Virus record (IMG/VR): IMGVR_UViG_3300021405_000025
Location: 1-42,841 of that record
From: a virus
Direction: 5' to 3' (one strand)
DNA length: 42,841 bases
The stretch's first letter is position 1; the number at the start of each line of letters is the position of its first letter. This document shows, in pieces, positions 21,773-29,780 of this stretch. Under the pieces are notes generated by a model. It made no database searches. It had not been told where the DNA came from and saw only the letters and a list, made by a program, of their open reading frames with translations. The position numbers and the translations under genes are program-made.

Positions 21773-22167
21773 CCGAGGACGACATCCGCTGGATGGCGGA
21801 GCTGGGCGATCGGCGCTATCCCGGCCGATACGATCGCCTTGGGACCGAAATGTGGGTCCGCAACATCGTCCTCAAAGGGCCGATGATGTTCCTGCCGATC
21901 CGCAGCGATAACGCCTTCTGCATCGCCATGCTCTCGACCACCCCGTGGATGCCGCAGACGCCCGAGTGCAACGTCGTCCTCGTTTGCTCCGAGGAGGGCA
22001 AGATGTGGGAAGCCGTCATGCTTCTGCGCGCCTCGCAAGAATGGGCCAAGCGGCGCTTGTGTTCGCTCTGGCGCTTGTCGTCGGAGACGGATTTCGATTT
22101 AGGCCCGATCGCGCATAAGCTGGGCGCCACCGAAGCCAATGTCCGCTACGTCAAGAGGCTGATATGA
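21697..22167 (+). CDS. GNAT-like acyltransferase / internal virion protein candidate
   Basis: 156 residues. FRARLLTEDDIRWMAELGDR at the front, a central CNVVLVCSEEGKMWEAVMLL and a helix EWAKRRLCSLWRL resemble the GNAT acetyltransferase layout used by some podoviral internal virion proteins. No clear acetyl-CoA loop can be pointed out. The only ATG is at 21697, giving a 76-base overlap with the previous gene. Confidence 0.55.
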   Translation: MVLVHQFPRTQRLEPSGSRFRARLLTEDDIRWMAELGDRRYPGRYDRLGTEMWVRNIVLKGPMMFLPIRSDNAFCIAMLSTTPWMPQTPECNVVLVCSEEGKMWEAVMLLRASQEWAKRRLCSLWRLSSETDFDLGPIAHKLGATEANVRYVKRLI

Positions 22168-22613
22168 GCCAAGTCGGCAGCGAAGTCGGCGGCAAGGTCG
22201 GCGGCAGTCAAAGCGTCGATCAGCAACAGTTCCCCTATTTCACCAGCCCCGGCGGCGTCACCCCGGAGCAAACCGCCCTCGCCGACTACGACTACGGGCA
22301 GAACCTCACGCAAGGCCAAGCGCAGTTCGAGGGCTCCGACCAGGGCGGCGGCGCCAGCCTGTCGACGATGGCGAGCCAAGTCGCGGGCGGCGCGAACACC
22401 GGCAAGGCGATCAACCTCGCTGGCTTGAGCGACACGAACCAAGGGGCGGCGTTCAGCGCCTTCCAGAACGCCGAGAACATCGACCAGCAAAACAACGAAA
22501 ACGCCTTGGCCGAGCAAGACCAATCGCTCGCGCAAGCGACGAGCCTCGCCTCGCTGGCGGGGAAGGCGGCTGGCGGCGCGGCGGGAGGCTTGCCGACCGG
22601 AGCCAGCACATGA
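22164..22613 (+). CDS. Gln/Gly/Ala-rich internal virion protein candidate
   Basis: 149 residues, starting MSQVGSEVGGKVGGSQSVDQ. Rich in Gln, Ala, Gly and Asn and predicted helical in the second half. Similar composition to the next two proteins, with ATGA coupling on both sides. Probably injected or internal virion protein; inference from position. Confidence 0.6.
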   Translation: MSQVGSEVGGKVGGSQSVDQQQFPYFTSPGGVTPEQTALADYDYGQNLTQGQAQFEGSDQGGGASLSTMASQVAGGANTGKAINLAGLSDTNQGAAFSAFQNAENIDQQNNENALAEQDQSLAQATSLASLAGKAAGGAAGGLPTGAST

Positions 22614-23023
22614 GCAACAGCGGCGGCGACAGCGGCAAAGGCGGTCTTTCCGGCCTCGACACGAATTTGCAGCAAGGCCAATTCGAGTTCGGCCCGAGCC
22701 AGTTCGATCTTGGCGCGATCGACGCCGCCACCCAAGGCAACCAGCAAACGACCACCAATCGTTACAACCAGCTTGGCATGGGCGGCTCGACGCCCGAGCT
22801 GCAAGACCTCGCCAACCAAGCCAACGTGGGGCAGGCGACCATCGGGCAGGAACAGACGCAGGACGTGACCAATCCGGCGTTCAATCCGGCGTTGCAGAAG
22901 GCGGAAACCAACCTTCCGACCTCCGCCGTCCTCGCCGACCAAGCGGCCCAAGAAAAAGCGGGGCAGCAAGAGGGCGCGGCGGCCGGGCAAGTGGCGGGAA
23001 CACTAGCGAGCGCAGCCCTATGA
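22610..23023 (+). CDS. Gln/Gly/Ala-rich internal virion protein candidate
   Basis: 137 residues, MSNSGGDSGKGGLSGLDTNL. Gln-rich helices (QGQFEFGPSQFDLGAIDAAT) and an Ala-rich C-terminus. Starts and stops overlap neighbours by 4 bases. The N-terminus MSN-G-D resembles that of the following gene, hinting at duplication. Confidence 0.6.
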   Translation: MSNSGGDSGKGGLSGLDTNLQQGQFEFGPSQFDLGAIDAATQGNQQTTTNRYNQLGMGGSTPELQDLANQANVGQATIGQEQTQDVTNPAFNPALQKAETNLPTSAVLADQAAQEKAGQQEGAAAGQVAGTLASAAL

Positions 23024-24975
23024 GCAACGTCGGCGATGCTTTAACCGGATCGGGCGGCAGCGGCGTCACAGACCCGACAGGCAGCAGCAGCTTCGGCGAC
23101 ACGCCCAACCTCACCGATAGCGACTTCGCGGGTCTGACCGACGCCGACATCATGGGCGGCAGCGGCGGCGGGCCCAGCGAGTTCAGCTCGTTCAGCGACA
23201 TCGCCAACGCACTCAGCAGCGGTTCCCCGGTCGGCAGCTCGGTCGGGGCGCAATCCGCCTCCATGACCCCGCCCGGCACGTCGGCGGCGACGGGCGGCGA
23301 CCCGACGGGCGCGACGGGCGGCACGCAATCGAACACGGCGCCCGGCTCGTCGCCGAACCAAAATCAGCAACAGCAAAGCGGCGGCGGCGGCGGACAGCAC
23401 GACCCGGACCATGCGCCGCCATCGGCGGTCGCCGAGCTAAAAACCTTGCTCAAAGGGCTGTCCGGTCAGCCGACGGGTCCGACCGGGCCGGTCCCGCAAG
23501 GCGGGCAGGCTGCGCCCTTCGCTCTGCCGACGCTGGCCGCCGGTCAAACCGGAGCTCAATCGCCCCGGATGCCGCTGCCGGGAGTGGCGGCCGGGCAGAC
23601 CGGCGACCAATCCCCCGGATCGTTCTATGGCACGCCGGTCCAGCCGCAGACGCCCGGCGCAGCCAGCGAAGTTGCTGGATCGAACCCGGCCGACGCCGCG
23701 ATCCCGCCCGGCGCAGCCCAACAGAGGACCGCAGCCGCAGCCGCCGACGACGGAGCGCCCGCTGTCGATGCGCAGGGCAACCCGGTTACTGCCGCCGGGA
23801 CGCCGGCGGCCGACACGCCGCTGCCCCCAGCTCGACCGGGCGACGCTCAGACCGCCGACGCCGGCGGACGGCAAATCAACGTCAGAAAGGGCGGCGGCGC
23901 GCAGCCGGTCGCGTCCGCCGACCTCCCAACTCGAGTACCGCACCCGGCCGCCGCGCTCCCGACCCACAAGCCGGGCGCTTCGCCCGCGCCCGCCGCAGCC
24001 GCGTCGCCGGGACCAGCCACGTCGAGCATCCTCAACGACATCTCAGGCATCTCGACCGGCAGTCCGACCGCGCTCGCCGATCTGGCGCAGGCGGCGAAGG
24101 TCATCGCGCCGCTCCTGCCGATGATCGCAGGCATGTTCGGCGGCGGCGGCGGCGGCCGAAGGTTCGGCCGCTTCCACGGCGGACGGTTCACCCACGGCGT
24201 CGGCCGAGGCTTGAGCGGCTTCCGAGGCGGCATGAACGCCATGCACTACCACGGCGGCCAGCATCCGGCCGGGCGCGGCGCGTGGCCCTATCACCATCCG
24301 CAATTCGGCTGGCACATGCACGGCCGACCGCCCGGACCCGGCTGGCTCCCACTGCATCCGATGGACGCGCAGGGCCTTGTCGGCGGCGGCGGACAGGACG
24401 GACAAGACCCGAGCCAGCAAGGCCCGGACCCCAACGCGCCGCCCAAGGAGACGGGGCGAGCGGCGGGAACGCCCGACCAAGTCGGTTCGAGCGGCGCAAT
24501 CCCCGGCGCGAGCGCCAAGGACGTTGACGACTACACCCGTCAGGTGGCGCAGGGGTACGGCATCGACCCGGACGTGGCCTCGCGCATCTTGGCCCAAGAA
24601 AGCAGCTACGGGCAGGCGAGGCATCCGGGCGACGACGGGACCAGCTTCGGACCCTTCCAGCTCCATTTCGCCGCCGACGGCAACGCCATGGGCGACCAGT
24701 TCCGGCGTGACACCGGGCTCGATCCGCGCGATCCAAGGACGTGGAAACAACAGGTCGACTACGCCATGATGAAAGCCTCGCAAGAGGGCTGGACGCCGTG
24801 GACGACCTCAATGAAGAAACTCGGCATGAACCAATGGAGCGGCATCACGACCAATCGCCGTTACGCGGGCCGCATGTCGAACAAGCCGTTGGCGCGCGAG
24901 CCGGTCGTCCCCTCCGAGGTCTTAACCGCCAAGCTGCCGCCGTCGAGCCAGCCGATGGTGGCGGGCGGGCCATAG
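23020..24975 (+). CDS. Virion-associated peptidoglycan hydrolase (lysozyme-fold C-terminus)
   Basis: 651 residues. Residues 1-480 are low-complexity Gly/Pro/Ala/Ser with a His/Gly-rich patch (about 380-440). From about residue 497 a transglycosylase-like domain follows: QGYGIDPDVASRILAQESSY with likely catalytic Glu527, then GTSFGPFQLHF, and WKQQVDYAMMKASQEGWTPW. This architecture is known for ejected virion proteins that open the peptidoglycan during DNA entry. Start overlaps the previous gene (ATGA). Confidence 0.8.
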   Translation: MSNVGDALTGSGGSGVTDPTGSSSFGDTPNLTDSDFAGLTDADIMGGSGGGPSEFSSFSDIANALSSGSPVGSSVGAQSASMTPPGTSAATGGDPTGATGGTQSNTAPGSSPNQNQQQQSGGGGGQHDPDHAPPSAVAELKTLLKGLSGQPTGPTGPVPQGGQAAPFALPTLAAGQTGAQSPRMPLPGVAAGQTGDQSPGSFYGTPVQPQTPGAASEVAGSNPADAAIPPGAAQQRTAAAAADDGAPAVDAQGNPVTAAGTPAADTPLPPARPGDAQTADAGGRQINVRKGGGAQPVASADLPTRVPHPAAALPTHKPGASPAPAAAASPGPATSSILNDISGISTGSPTALADLAQAAKVIAPLLPMIAGMFGGGGGGRRFGRFHGGRFTHGVGRGLSGFRGGMNAMHYHGGQHPAGRGAWPYHHPQFGWHMHGRPPGPGWLPLHPMDAQGLVGGGGQDGQDPSQQGPDPNAPPKETGRAAGTPDQVGSSGAIPGASAKDVDDYTRQVAQGYGIDPDVASRILAQESSYGQARHPGDDGTSFGPFQLHFAADGNAMGDQFRRDTGLDPRDPRTWKQQVDYAMMKASQEGWTPWTTSMKKLGMNQWSGITTNRRYAGRMSNKPLAREPVVPSEVLTAKLPPSSQPMVAGGP

Positions 24976-24982
24976 GTTAGAC

Positions 24983-25003
24983 TGTCAACTGTATAGATTG
25001 ACA
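24983..25003. promoter_or_regulatory. Operator-like palindrome, site 8, abutting ATG 25005
   Basis: Perfect TGTCA-N11-TGACA with TATAG at its centre, preceded by GGTTAGAC and followed by CATGAGC, where ATG is the start of the next gene. It fills the 29-base gap. No ribosome site is visible. Confidence 0.75.
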
Positions 25004-25004
25004 C

Positions 25005-26930
25005 ATGAGCGATACTTTTGGAGCCACAGGACTAGACGCGGACTTGCCGGGGCTTGGCCCGCAGACCGGGAACGTGCGCGGGCCGCCGGTCCAGCTCCCG
25101 AGCCAGTTGCACGCGCTCGTGCAGCATTTTACCGGCGCGCAAGGCAAACCGAGCCCGCAATCCCCGCCGCAATCGCCCGGCCAAGGCAAACCGCCGCCAA
25201 AACCGCGTCTCGGCTCGACCGATCCGCCCGATCCGACCGCCTACAGCTACGCCCCGGTCCCCGCCAACGTCCCACGGACGCCGCCCGGCTTCACGCCGTA
25301 CACGATGCCCGTGCCGCGCGACAGTTCGCAGTGGAACAAGCCCGAGCCCTACCCGCGCCAGCCGCAATCGTTCGAGCTGCCCGGCCTTTTCCAGAAAATG
25401 GGCGGCTATTTCGCCCAACACGGCGGGGCGGCGGGCGCTCCGCTGGGCGCAACGTCGGCCGCCTACGCCGCCGCCTACCAAGAAGCCTACATGAAGGGGC
25501 AAGAGTGGAAAATGCGGCAGGCGAAGGAACAGCTCACGCTGTCCAACGCCAAGTTGGCGGACGTGGAGCGCGCCCGCCAGATCGACTACGCCGACAAATT
25601 CTCCGCCTATCAGGTCACGGGCGGCGGCGACCCGACCAAGCTGCATGACGAATTGTGGAGGGTCGCCGTAGAACACGGCGACAAAGACGTGATGGCGTTG
25701 CTGGAAGGCGGCGCGAGCGCCGAACAGGTGCGCCGCTTCCTCGCCGACCACGAGGCGCATATCCGGGCGCTGGAAGCCGCCAACAGCAAGTCAGGCGAAC
25801 AAGACGCCGAGGACGCCAAGCGTTGGGGCTTGCCCGGCGGCTCCGAAACGTCGACCGATCCGATGGACATTCCCGTCGGGCAATCGGCGACGCCTCCGCG
25901 CGACCAAGTCGCCGGTCCCGGCGGGCGCGGACCCGCTCCCGAGCCCGGCACGAGCCCGGCGCCACCGCAATCCACGCCGCTCAAGCCCTACGAGCAAGTC
26001 GGGCTCGACATCGCACGCGGCAGACCGTCGACCGGCTTGCCGAAAAAGGTCGCCGACGCCGCGCAAGAATACGCCGCCGGCGTCGACACCCGCATGGATG
26101 ACGTGGTCGCCCATTCGGCCGGGAAAACCCGCGAGCAAATCGCGCAAGAACTCTCCGCTATCAGTCCCGCCATCGCCGCAGATTGGGGAAAACTGCTCGA
26201 TGGCAAGCAAGGGCTCCCCGGCGGCATGGGCGCGATCGGCGCCCGGCCCTATTGGAGCAATCTTGGCGACCTCTCGCTCGCCGTGAAACCGAGCTGGTCA
26301 GCCGCGGATTTCCAGCGCATCCCCGAACTCAACAAGGAATACGACGCCGGGCCGACCGGCCGACGCATGGGCCGCACCGAAAGCATGGCGGCGGCCGGGC
26401 GGACCTTGCTGGAAGCTCTGCACCAGATACCGGAGGGCGAAACCCCGCCCGAAGGCGCGTTGGAAAGTTGGTTCAACCACACGCTTTCCGGCGACAGCAA
26501 ATGGGGCCGGGTGTTCTCCGCCTATCACACCTATGTCCAAGAGGCGCAGACGATCGCCAGCCAGACCGGCAACTTTCACGAAACCGACGTGCAACGCGTG
26601 TTGCGCGAGACGCCCTACACCGCCGGGCCTGAGTTCATTCGCGGCAGCTCCATGCTGGTCGACGCGCAGAACGCCGTCGACACGATGTCGGCGTTCAACG
26701 ACGACTATAAATCCGTCGTCGGCCGCGACGCCCTGCACTACAACCCGAGGGCGATTGCAACCCTGCAAACGATCGCCAGCTACGATCCCAAGACGAACCA
26801 ATTCAGGGATGTGCGCGATCCGACCTTGAAGGGGCTCGATCGCAGCTTTGACGCGCAGCCGAAAGGTCCGACCGGGCAGACCGCCGCGCCCGCAGCCGCG
26901 CCGTCGCCGGGCTGGGGCGCACTGCAATGA
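25005..26930 (+). CDS. Large internal virion / ejection protein
   Basis: 641 residues. Pro/Gly-rich N-terminal 130 residues, a long helical segment (about 150-260, YQEAYMKGQEWKMRQAKEQL), a linker, then a helical C-terminal half (about 340-620). Size and place after the lysozyme-fold protein fit the large ejection proteins of podoviruses (P22 gp16/gp20-like in role; sequence similarity not claimed). ATG follows site 8 without a leader. Confidence 0.7.
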   Translation: MSDTFGATGLDADLPGLGPQTGNVRGPPVQLPSQLHALVQHFTGAQGKPSPQSPPQSPGQGKPPPKPRLGSTDPPDPTAYSYAPVPANVPRTPPGFTPYTMPVPRDSSQWNKPEPYPRQPQSFELPGLFQKMGGYFAQHGGAAGAPLGATSAAYAAAYQEAYMKGQEWKMRQAKEQLTLSNAKLADVERARQIDYADKFSAYQVTGGGDPTKLHDELWRVAVEHGDKDVMALLEGGASAEQVRRFLADHEAHIRALEAANSKSGEQDAEDAKRWGLPGGSETSTDPMDIPVGQSATPPRDQVAGPGGRGPAPEPGTSPAPPQSTPLKPYEQVGLDIARGRPSTGLPKKVADAAQEYAAGVDTRMDDVVAHSAGKTREQIAQELSAISPAIAADWGKLLDGKQGLPGGMGAIGARPYWSNLGDLSLAVKPSWSAADFQRIPELNKEYDAGPTGRRMGRTESMAAAGRTLLEALHQIPEGETPPEGALESWFNHTLSGDSKWGRVFSAYHTYVQEAQTIASQTGNFHETDVQRVLRETPYTAGPEFIRGSSMLVDAQNAVDTMSAFNDDYKSVVGRDALHYNPRAIATLQTIASYDPKTNQFRDVRDPTLKGLDRSFDAQPKGPTGQTAAPAAAPSPGWGALQ

Positions 26931-27739
26931 AACACTTCACTGTCACCGTCGGCGGCCAGACGCGCACGATCCCCGGTCCTGACGACGCCTCGCAAGAGGA
27001 CGCGCAAGCCGAAGCCGAACGGCAGATGCAGGCGAGCCAAAGCGCCGATTTGCAAAAAGACATGTCCGGGCCCGGCCATTTGATCGCCAATTTCGCGCAA
27101 GGCGCGGCCGAGCTGGTCGGCGGCCCGGCGCAGCTCTTGGGCGCGAAGCCGGGGCCGCTCTATCAGCAAGCCGAGAAGGCCCCGACCACGACCGGCGATA
27201 AGATCGCCCGCTTCGCTGGCGCGACGCTCCCCCTCGCGCCGCTTGGCGCAGCCTCGACGACCGCCAAGACAACGAACATCGTTCGCGGCGCAGGCGGCCG
27301 AATGACCAAGGTTGTGAGCAATCCCTTGGCTGCCGCGAAATATGTCCCTCTCGGCGTCGGGGCAGTCGAAGGCGCGTCCGCGCCCGCCTCGTCCAACACT
27401 CAGCGCGCCATCAATGCGGGCGTCGGCGCGGTCGGCGCGAAAATCCCCGGCATGTCGGAAGGAACCGCAGGCGCGCTAGACCACTTAATCGGGACCGGCG
27501 TCGGCGGCCTCTTGGGACATGGCGCGGGCGGCGCGCTGGGCGGGCTGGCGTCGCTATGGGGCGCGAAACTCGGCAACCAAATGAGCCACTACGCGCCGAT
27601 CGCCAGCTACGCTCGCCAGCTCCTGCAACGCTTCCCGCCCTCCGTCGTGGCGAGGATGCTGTCCGACGCCGGATACCCGGTCACAAAAATTCTCGGTCAG
27701 GAGTATGATTACATGAACCGGGACCGCGACGCCCAATGA
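26927..27739 (+). CDS. Glycine-zipper ejection/membrane-interacting protein
   Basis: 270 residues. A short N-terminal beta unit (MKHFTVTVGGQTRTIPGPDD) with a charged helix resembles the small domain fused to phage ejection proteins. The middle has Gly/Ala-rich hydrophobic helices (about 175-215, GTGVGGLLGHGAGGALGGLA), a glycine-zipper pattern suited to membrane insertion. Start overlaps the previous stop (ATGA). Confidence 0.7.
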   Translation: MKHFTVTVGGQTRTIPGPDDASQEDAQAEAERQMQASQSADLQKDMSGPGHLIANFAQGAAELVGGPAQLLGAKPGPLYQQAEKAPTTTGDKIARFAGATLPLAPLGAASTTAKTTNIVRGAGGRMTKVVSNPLAAAKYVPLGVGAVEGASAPASSNTQRAINAGVGAVGAKIPGMSEGTAGALDHLIGTGVGGLLGHGAGGALGGLASLWGAKLGNQMSHYAPIASYARQLLQRFPPSVVARMLSDAGYPVTKILGQEYDYMNRDRDAQ

Positions 27740-28071
27740 CGAAGTCAACCGATCCGCTTGACATCAACGGACGCCTCTATAAGCAAATCGGCAAGTTGCT
27801 CGACGATCTGGAAAGCGCCGATCGCGACGAACACATGACGATGCCGCAGCGCATCCAATCCTTGATCGCCGTCGGCCGCATCCTGACGATCTTCGCGACC
27901 TTGCGGAAGGGCGATTACGATTATGGCAACACTGGAAGCGCCGTCCGAAAATACGCCGCCGCGTTCGCGCGCCCCGATGCAGCTCGTGGGGGAAAAAACC
28001 CTCCCCGACCAACCCGGCAGCCTGTCCAGTTTGATAGCGGCGCAGACGACGACGCCGAGTTCGACGCCTAA
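27736..28071 (+). CDS. Hypothetical protein, overprinted at its 3' end
   Basis: 111 residues. Residues 1-65 form a plausible helical domain (NGRLYKQIGKLLDDLESADR, MTMPQRIQSLIAVGRILTIF); the rest is a polar tail encoded by bases that also encode the next gene in another frame. ATGA coupling to the ejection protein. Function unknown. Confidence 0.65.
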   Translation: MTKSTDPLDINGRLYKQIGKLLDDLESADRDEHMTMPQRIQSLIAVGRILTIFATLRKGDYDYGNTGSAVRKYAAAFARPDAARGGKNPPRPTRQPVQFDSGADDDAEFDA

Positions 28072-28327
28072 AGCGTCTGTTTCACGTGAAACAGAGTACG
28101 TTCACCGCAGCGCGTGGAAGGCGGGCGTCTTGGGCTCGCTCAACCTACTTGCGATTGTGCTTGCGGTGCGGCTGGTACTTTTGGTTGCGGTCATCGGCGC
28201 GCTCTGGCTCGCCAAACTCTCGCTCGACGTGCCGACGGGGCCGATGCAGATGCCCGCCCTTATCATGCTGGGCGTTTATTGCGGGGCGGTCGTGATCCCC
28301 ATGGTCTGGCTGTCCAGCCGGAAATAA
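27923..28327 (+). CDS. Membrane protein overlapping parS
   Basis: 134 residues. The polar N-terminal 60 residues include KASVSRETEY, whose codons form the parS palindrome. Two hydrophobic helices follow: about 75-97 (LLAIVLAVRLVLLVAVIGAL) and about 111-129 (ALIMLGVYCGAVVIPMVWL). It could be a holin or envelope protein at the end of the late operon. It overlaps the previous gene by 149 bases. ATG 27923 follows GATT; ribosome site weak. Confidence 0.65.
   Translation: MATLEAPSENTPPRSRAPMQLVGEKTLPDQPGSLSSLIAAQTTTPSSTPKASVSRETEYVHRSAWKAGVLGSLNLLAIVLAVRLVLLVAVIGALWLAKLSLDVPTGPMQMPALIMLGVYCGAVVIPMVWLSSRK
28076..28095. promoter_or_regulatory. parS centromere-like site (ParB binding)
   Basis: TCTGTTTCACGTGAAACAGA is a perfect 20-bp palindrome. 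Its inner 16 bases (28078-28093) equal the canonical bacterial parS TGTTTCACGTGAAACA, on which chromosomal ParB dimers load and spread. It lies inside the membrane-protein gene. No parA or parB is seen in this window, so any ParB would come from the host. Confidence 0.92.
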
Positions 28328-28364
28328 GCTGGCTAGAGCCTCTTTAAGGGGGGTCCAAGCCATC

Positions 28365-28847
28365 TCAGCCCTCTGACCCGCCGTTTTCAGGTCTGCGCCC
28401 CAAACTCTCCCTCGCCTTCTGCATCCCCTCGCGCTTCTGAGCCAAGACCTCCTCGCTAAATTCGGCCCGCTTCGCGATGCGTAGCTTGTCGCGGATGATT
28501 TCGGCTTCTTCCGGCGTCGGCAGGCGAGCGAGGAACAGCATCCCTTCCATGTCGCCGTCTTGGGTCACGCGACAGAATGGTTCGAGTGTCTTTCGCGCCC
28601 AAGTCCAAGCCTGCGAACTCGTCGGCTCCTCGAACTCGGCCGCGCCCCGGAAATAAATCTGGAACCCCTCCACCTTCTCCATCCCGCCCCACGGGATGCC
28701 CGGCACGGCATAGATATACCCATGTTTGCCGTTGATACGCCAATCGCCGCACTCGTCGCGGCGGAGCGCGGCGTCGCGGCAACCAAGCGCCTCGACCAGC
28801 TTCAACAGCGCCGGGCGCTGCACCGCAGGCGGATATTTGTCGGCCAT
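28365..28847 (-). CDS. Hypothetical protein, last gene of recombination operon
   Basis: 160 residues. Contains YAVPGIPWGGMEKVEGFQIY with alternating beta and helix patterns, C-terminal charged helix (EEVLAQKREGMQKARESLGR). No family recognised. ATG overlaps the stop of the upstream gene (TAATG). Convergent with the late operon; the 37-base gap holds no convincing terminator. Confidence 0.7.
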   Translation of the reverse strand: MADKYPPAVQRPALLKLVEALGCRDAALRRDECGDWRINGKHGYIYAVPGIPWGGMEKVEGFQIYFRGAAEFEEPTSSQAWTWARKTLEPFCRVTQDGDMEGMLFLARLPTPEEAEIIRDKLRIAKRAEFSEEVLAQKREGMQKARESLGRRPENGGSEG

Positions 28848-29284
28848 TAGAACTCCGCTAGGTCAGATTGCGGAACCCACCAAGCGGGCTCCCCTTCCTT
28901 CGGTTCGGGATCGTAGTAACAGTCCTGCTTGGCGTCGGCGCACAGAAATTCCCCACGGATCGAGTAGATCGGCGGCTTGGCGACAACGAGAACGAAAAAA
29001 CTGTTCGGGTGCTTTTCCAAGTCGCGCCGGCGGATCACAAGTTTCCCCGTCTCGTAAATCGTCGTCCGAACCTCGCGACCGTCCAGAACGTCGTCCTCCC
29101 GGCCGCGATGCCCTCGCCAATAGAGCCCGAGGTACTTGCTCACCGCCATTTCGCCGATCGCCGCGTCAATCTCGGTCGACCACGAGCTATGCGGCGCGGA
29201 CCTGTCGCGCTCGCCGTTCTTCATCGTGCCAACCCGGCGCATCAACCCCACGAGCCCGCCTTGCATGATTTCGGGCGGCGACAT
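28847..29284 (-). CDS. PD-(D/E)XK-like nuclease-fold protein candidate
   Basis: 145 residues. WSTEIDAAIGEMAVSKYLGL, DDVLDGREVRTT and GKLVIRRRDLEKHPNSFFVL match the restriction-endonuclease-like pattern of a family found in many phages (E in the first helix, D then E-x-R/K on strands). Lys is replaced by Arg at the catalytic position, so activity is uncertain. I chose ATG 29284; a GTG at 29317 overlapping the HTH gene is the alternative. Confidence 0.6.
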   Translation of the reverse strand: MSPPEIMQGGLVGLMRRVGTMKNGERDRSAPHSSWSTEIDAAIGEMAVSKYLGLYWRGHRGREDDVLDGREVRTTIYETGKLVIRRRDLEKHPNSFFVLVVAKPPIYSIRGEFLCADAKQDCYYDPEPKEGEPAWWVPQSDLAEF

Positions 29285-29298
29285 GAGGATGTCTTTTC

Positions 29299-29592
29299 TC
29301 ACTGATAGCGCCGCCACAAGCCGACGAACTCACGCGCTCCCGCCATCTTCGCCGCTACGCTCGCCGGCGTGTCAGGGATCGGCGCAAGCCGCAGCTCGCC
29401 GCCGGTCAGCTCGATCGTCTTGCCGAACATCGCCGCCACCTTGAGGAGATTGTCGACACGGGCCTCGTCGACCCGCCCCTCTAACCAGTTGTGGATGGTC
29501 TGCGCCGTCACGCCCGACCGGAACGCGACTTGATCGACCGACATTCCCGACCGGCTGATAAGCCGCTTCACCGCTTGAAACACGTCGCTCAT
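29299..29592 (-). CDS. XRE-type helix-turn-helix regulator
   Basis: 97 residues. MSVDQVAFRSGVTAQTIHNW is a clear lambda-repressor-like HTH (about residues 17-36), followed by LLKVAAMFGKTIELTGGELR. Probably a DNA-binding regulator of phage genes. AAGGGGGACGA precedes ATG 29592, which overlaps the upstream stop (ATGA). Confidence 0.85.
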   Translation of the reverse strand: MSDVFQAVKRLISRSGMSVDQVAFRSGVTAQTIHNWLEGRVDEARVDNLLKVAAMFGKTIELTGGELRLAPIPDTPASVAAKMAGAREFVGLWRRYQ

Positions 29593-29780
29593 TCGTCCCC
29601 CTTGGGCAGTTGACAGCCCAACAGCTCGCGCAAAGACGCCTCGTCGTGCGGCGCCAATTTCCCGTCCGCCTTCATTTCGAAAACGATGTCGCAGCTCGCG
29701 CAGCGCGTCGCGTCGGGCTCGCCGCCGTAGCTGAAAACATCCGCCTTGCAGTCGGCGCAGACAAATTCATGGACCGGCAT
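29589..29780 (-). CDS. Zinc-ribbon small protein
   Basis: 63 residues from ATG 29780 (MPVHEFVCADCKADV), or 65 from TTG 29786, which has better spacing to GGAGG. CADC and CASC form an FmdB-like zinc ribbon. The gene starts within the end of the exonuclease gene. Function unknown. Confidence 0.75.
   Translation of the reverse strand: MPVHEFVCADCKADVFSYGGEPDATRCASCDIVFEMKADGKLAPHDEASLRELLGCQLPKGDE

Noticed and set aside
28328-28364. Terminator between the convergent late and recombination operons
   Set aside because: No stem longer than a few bases and no U-run found in this short gap.
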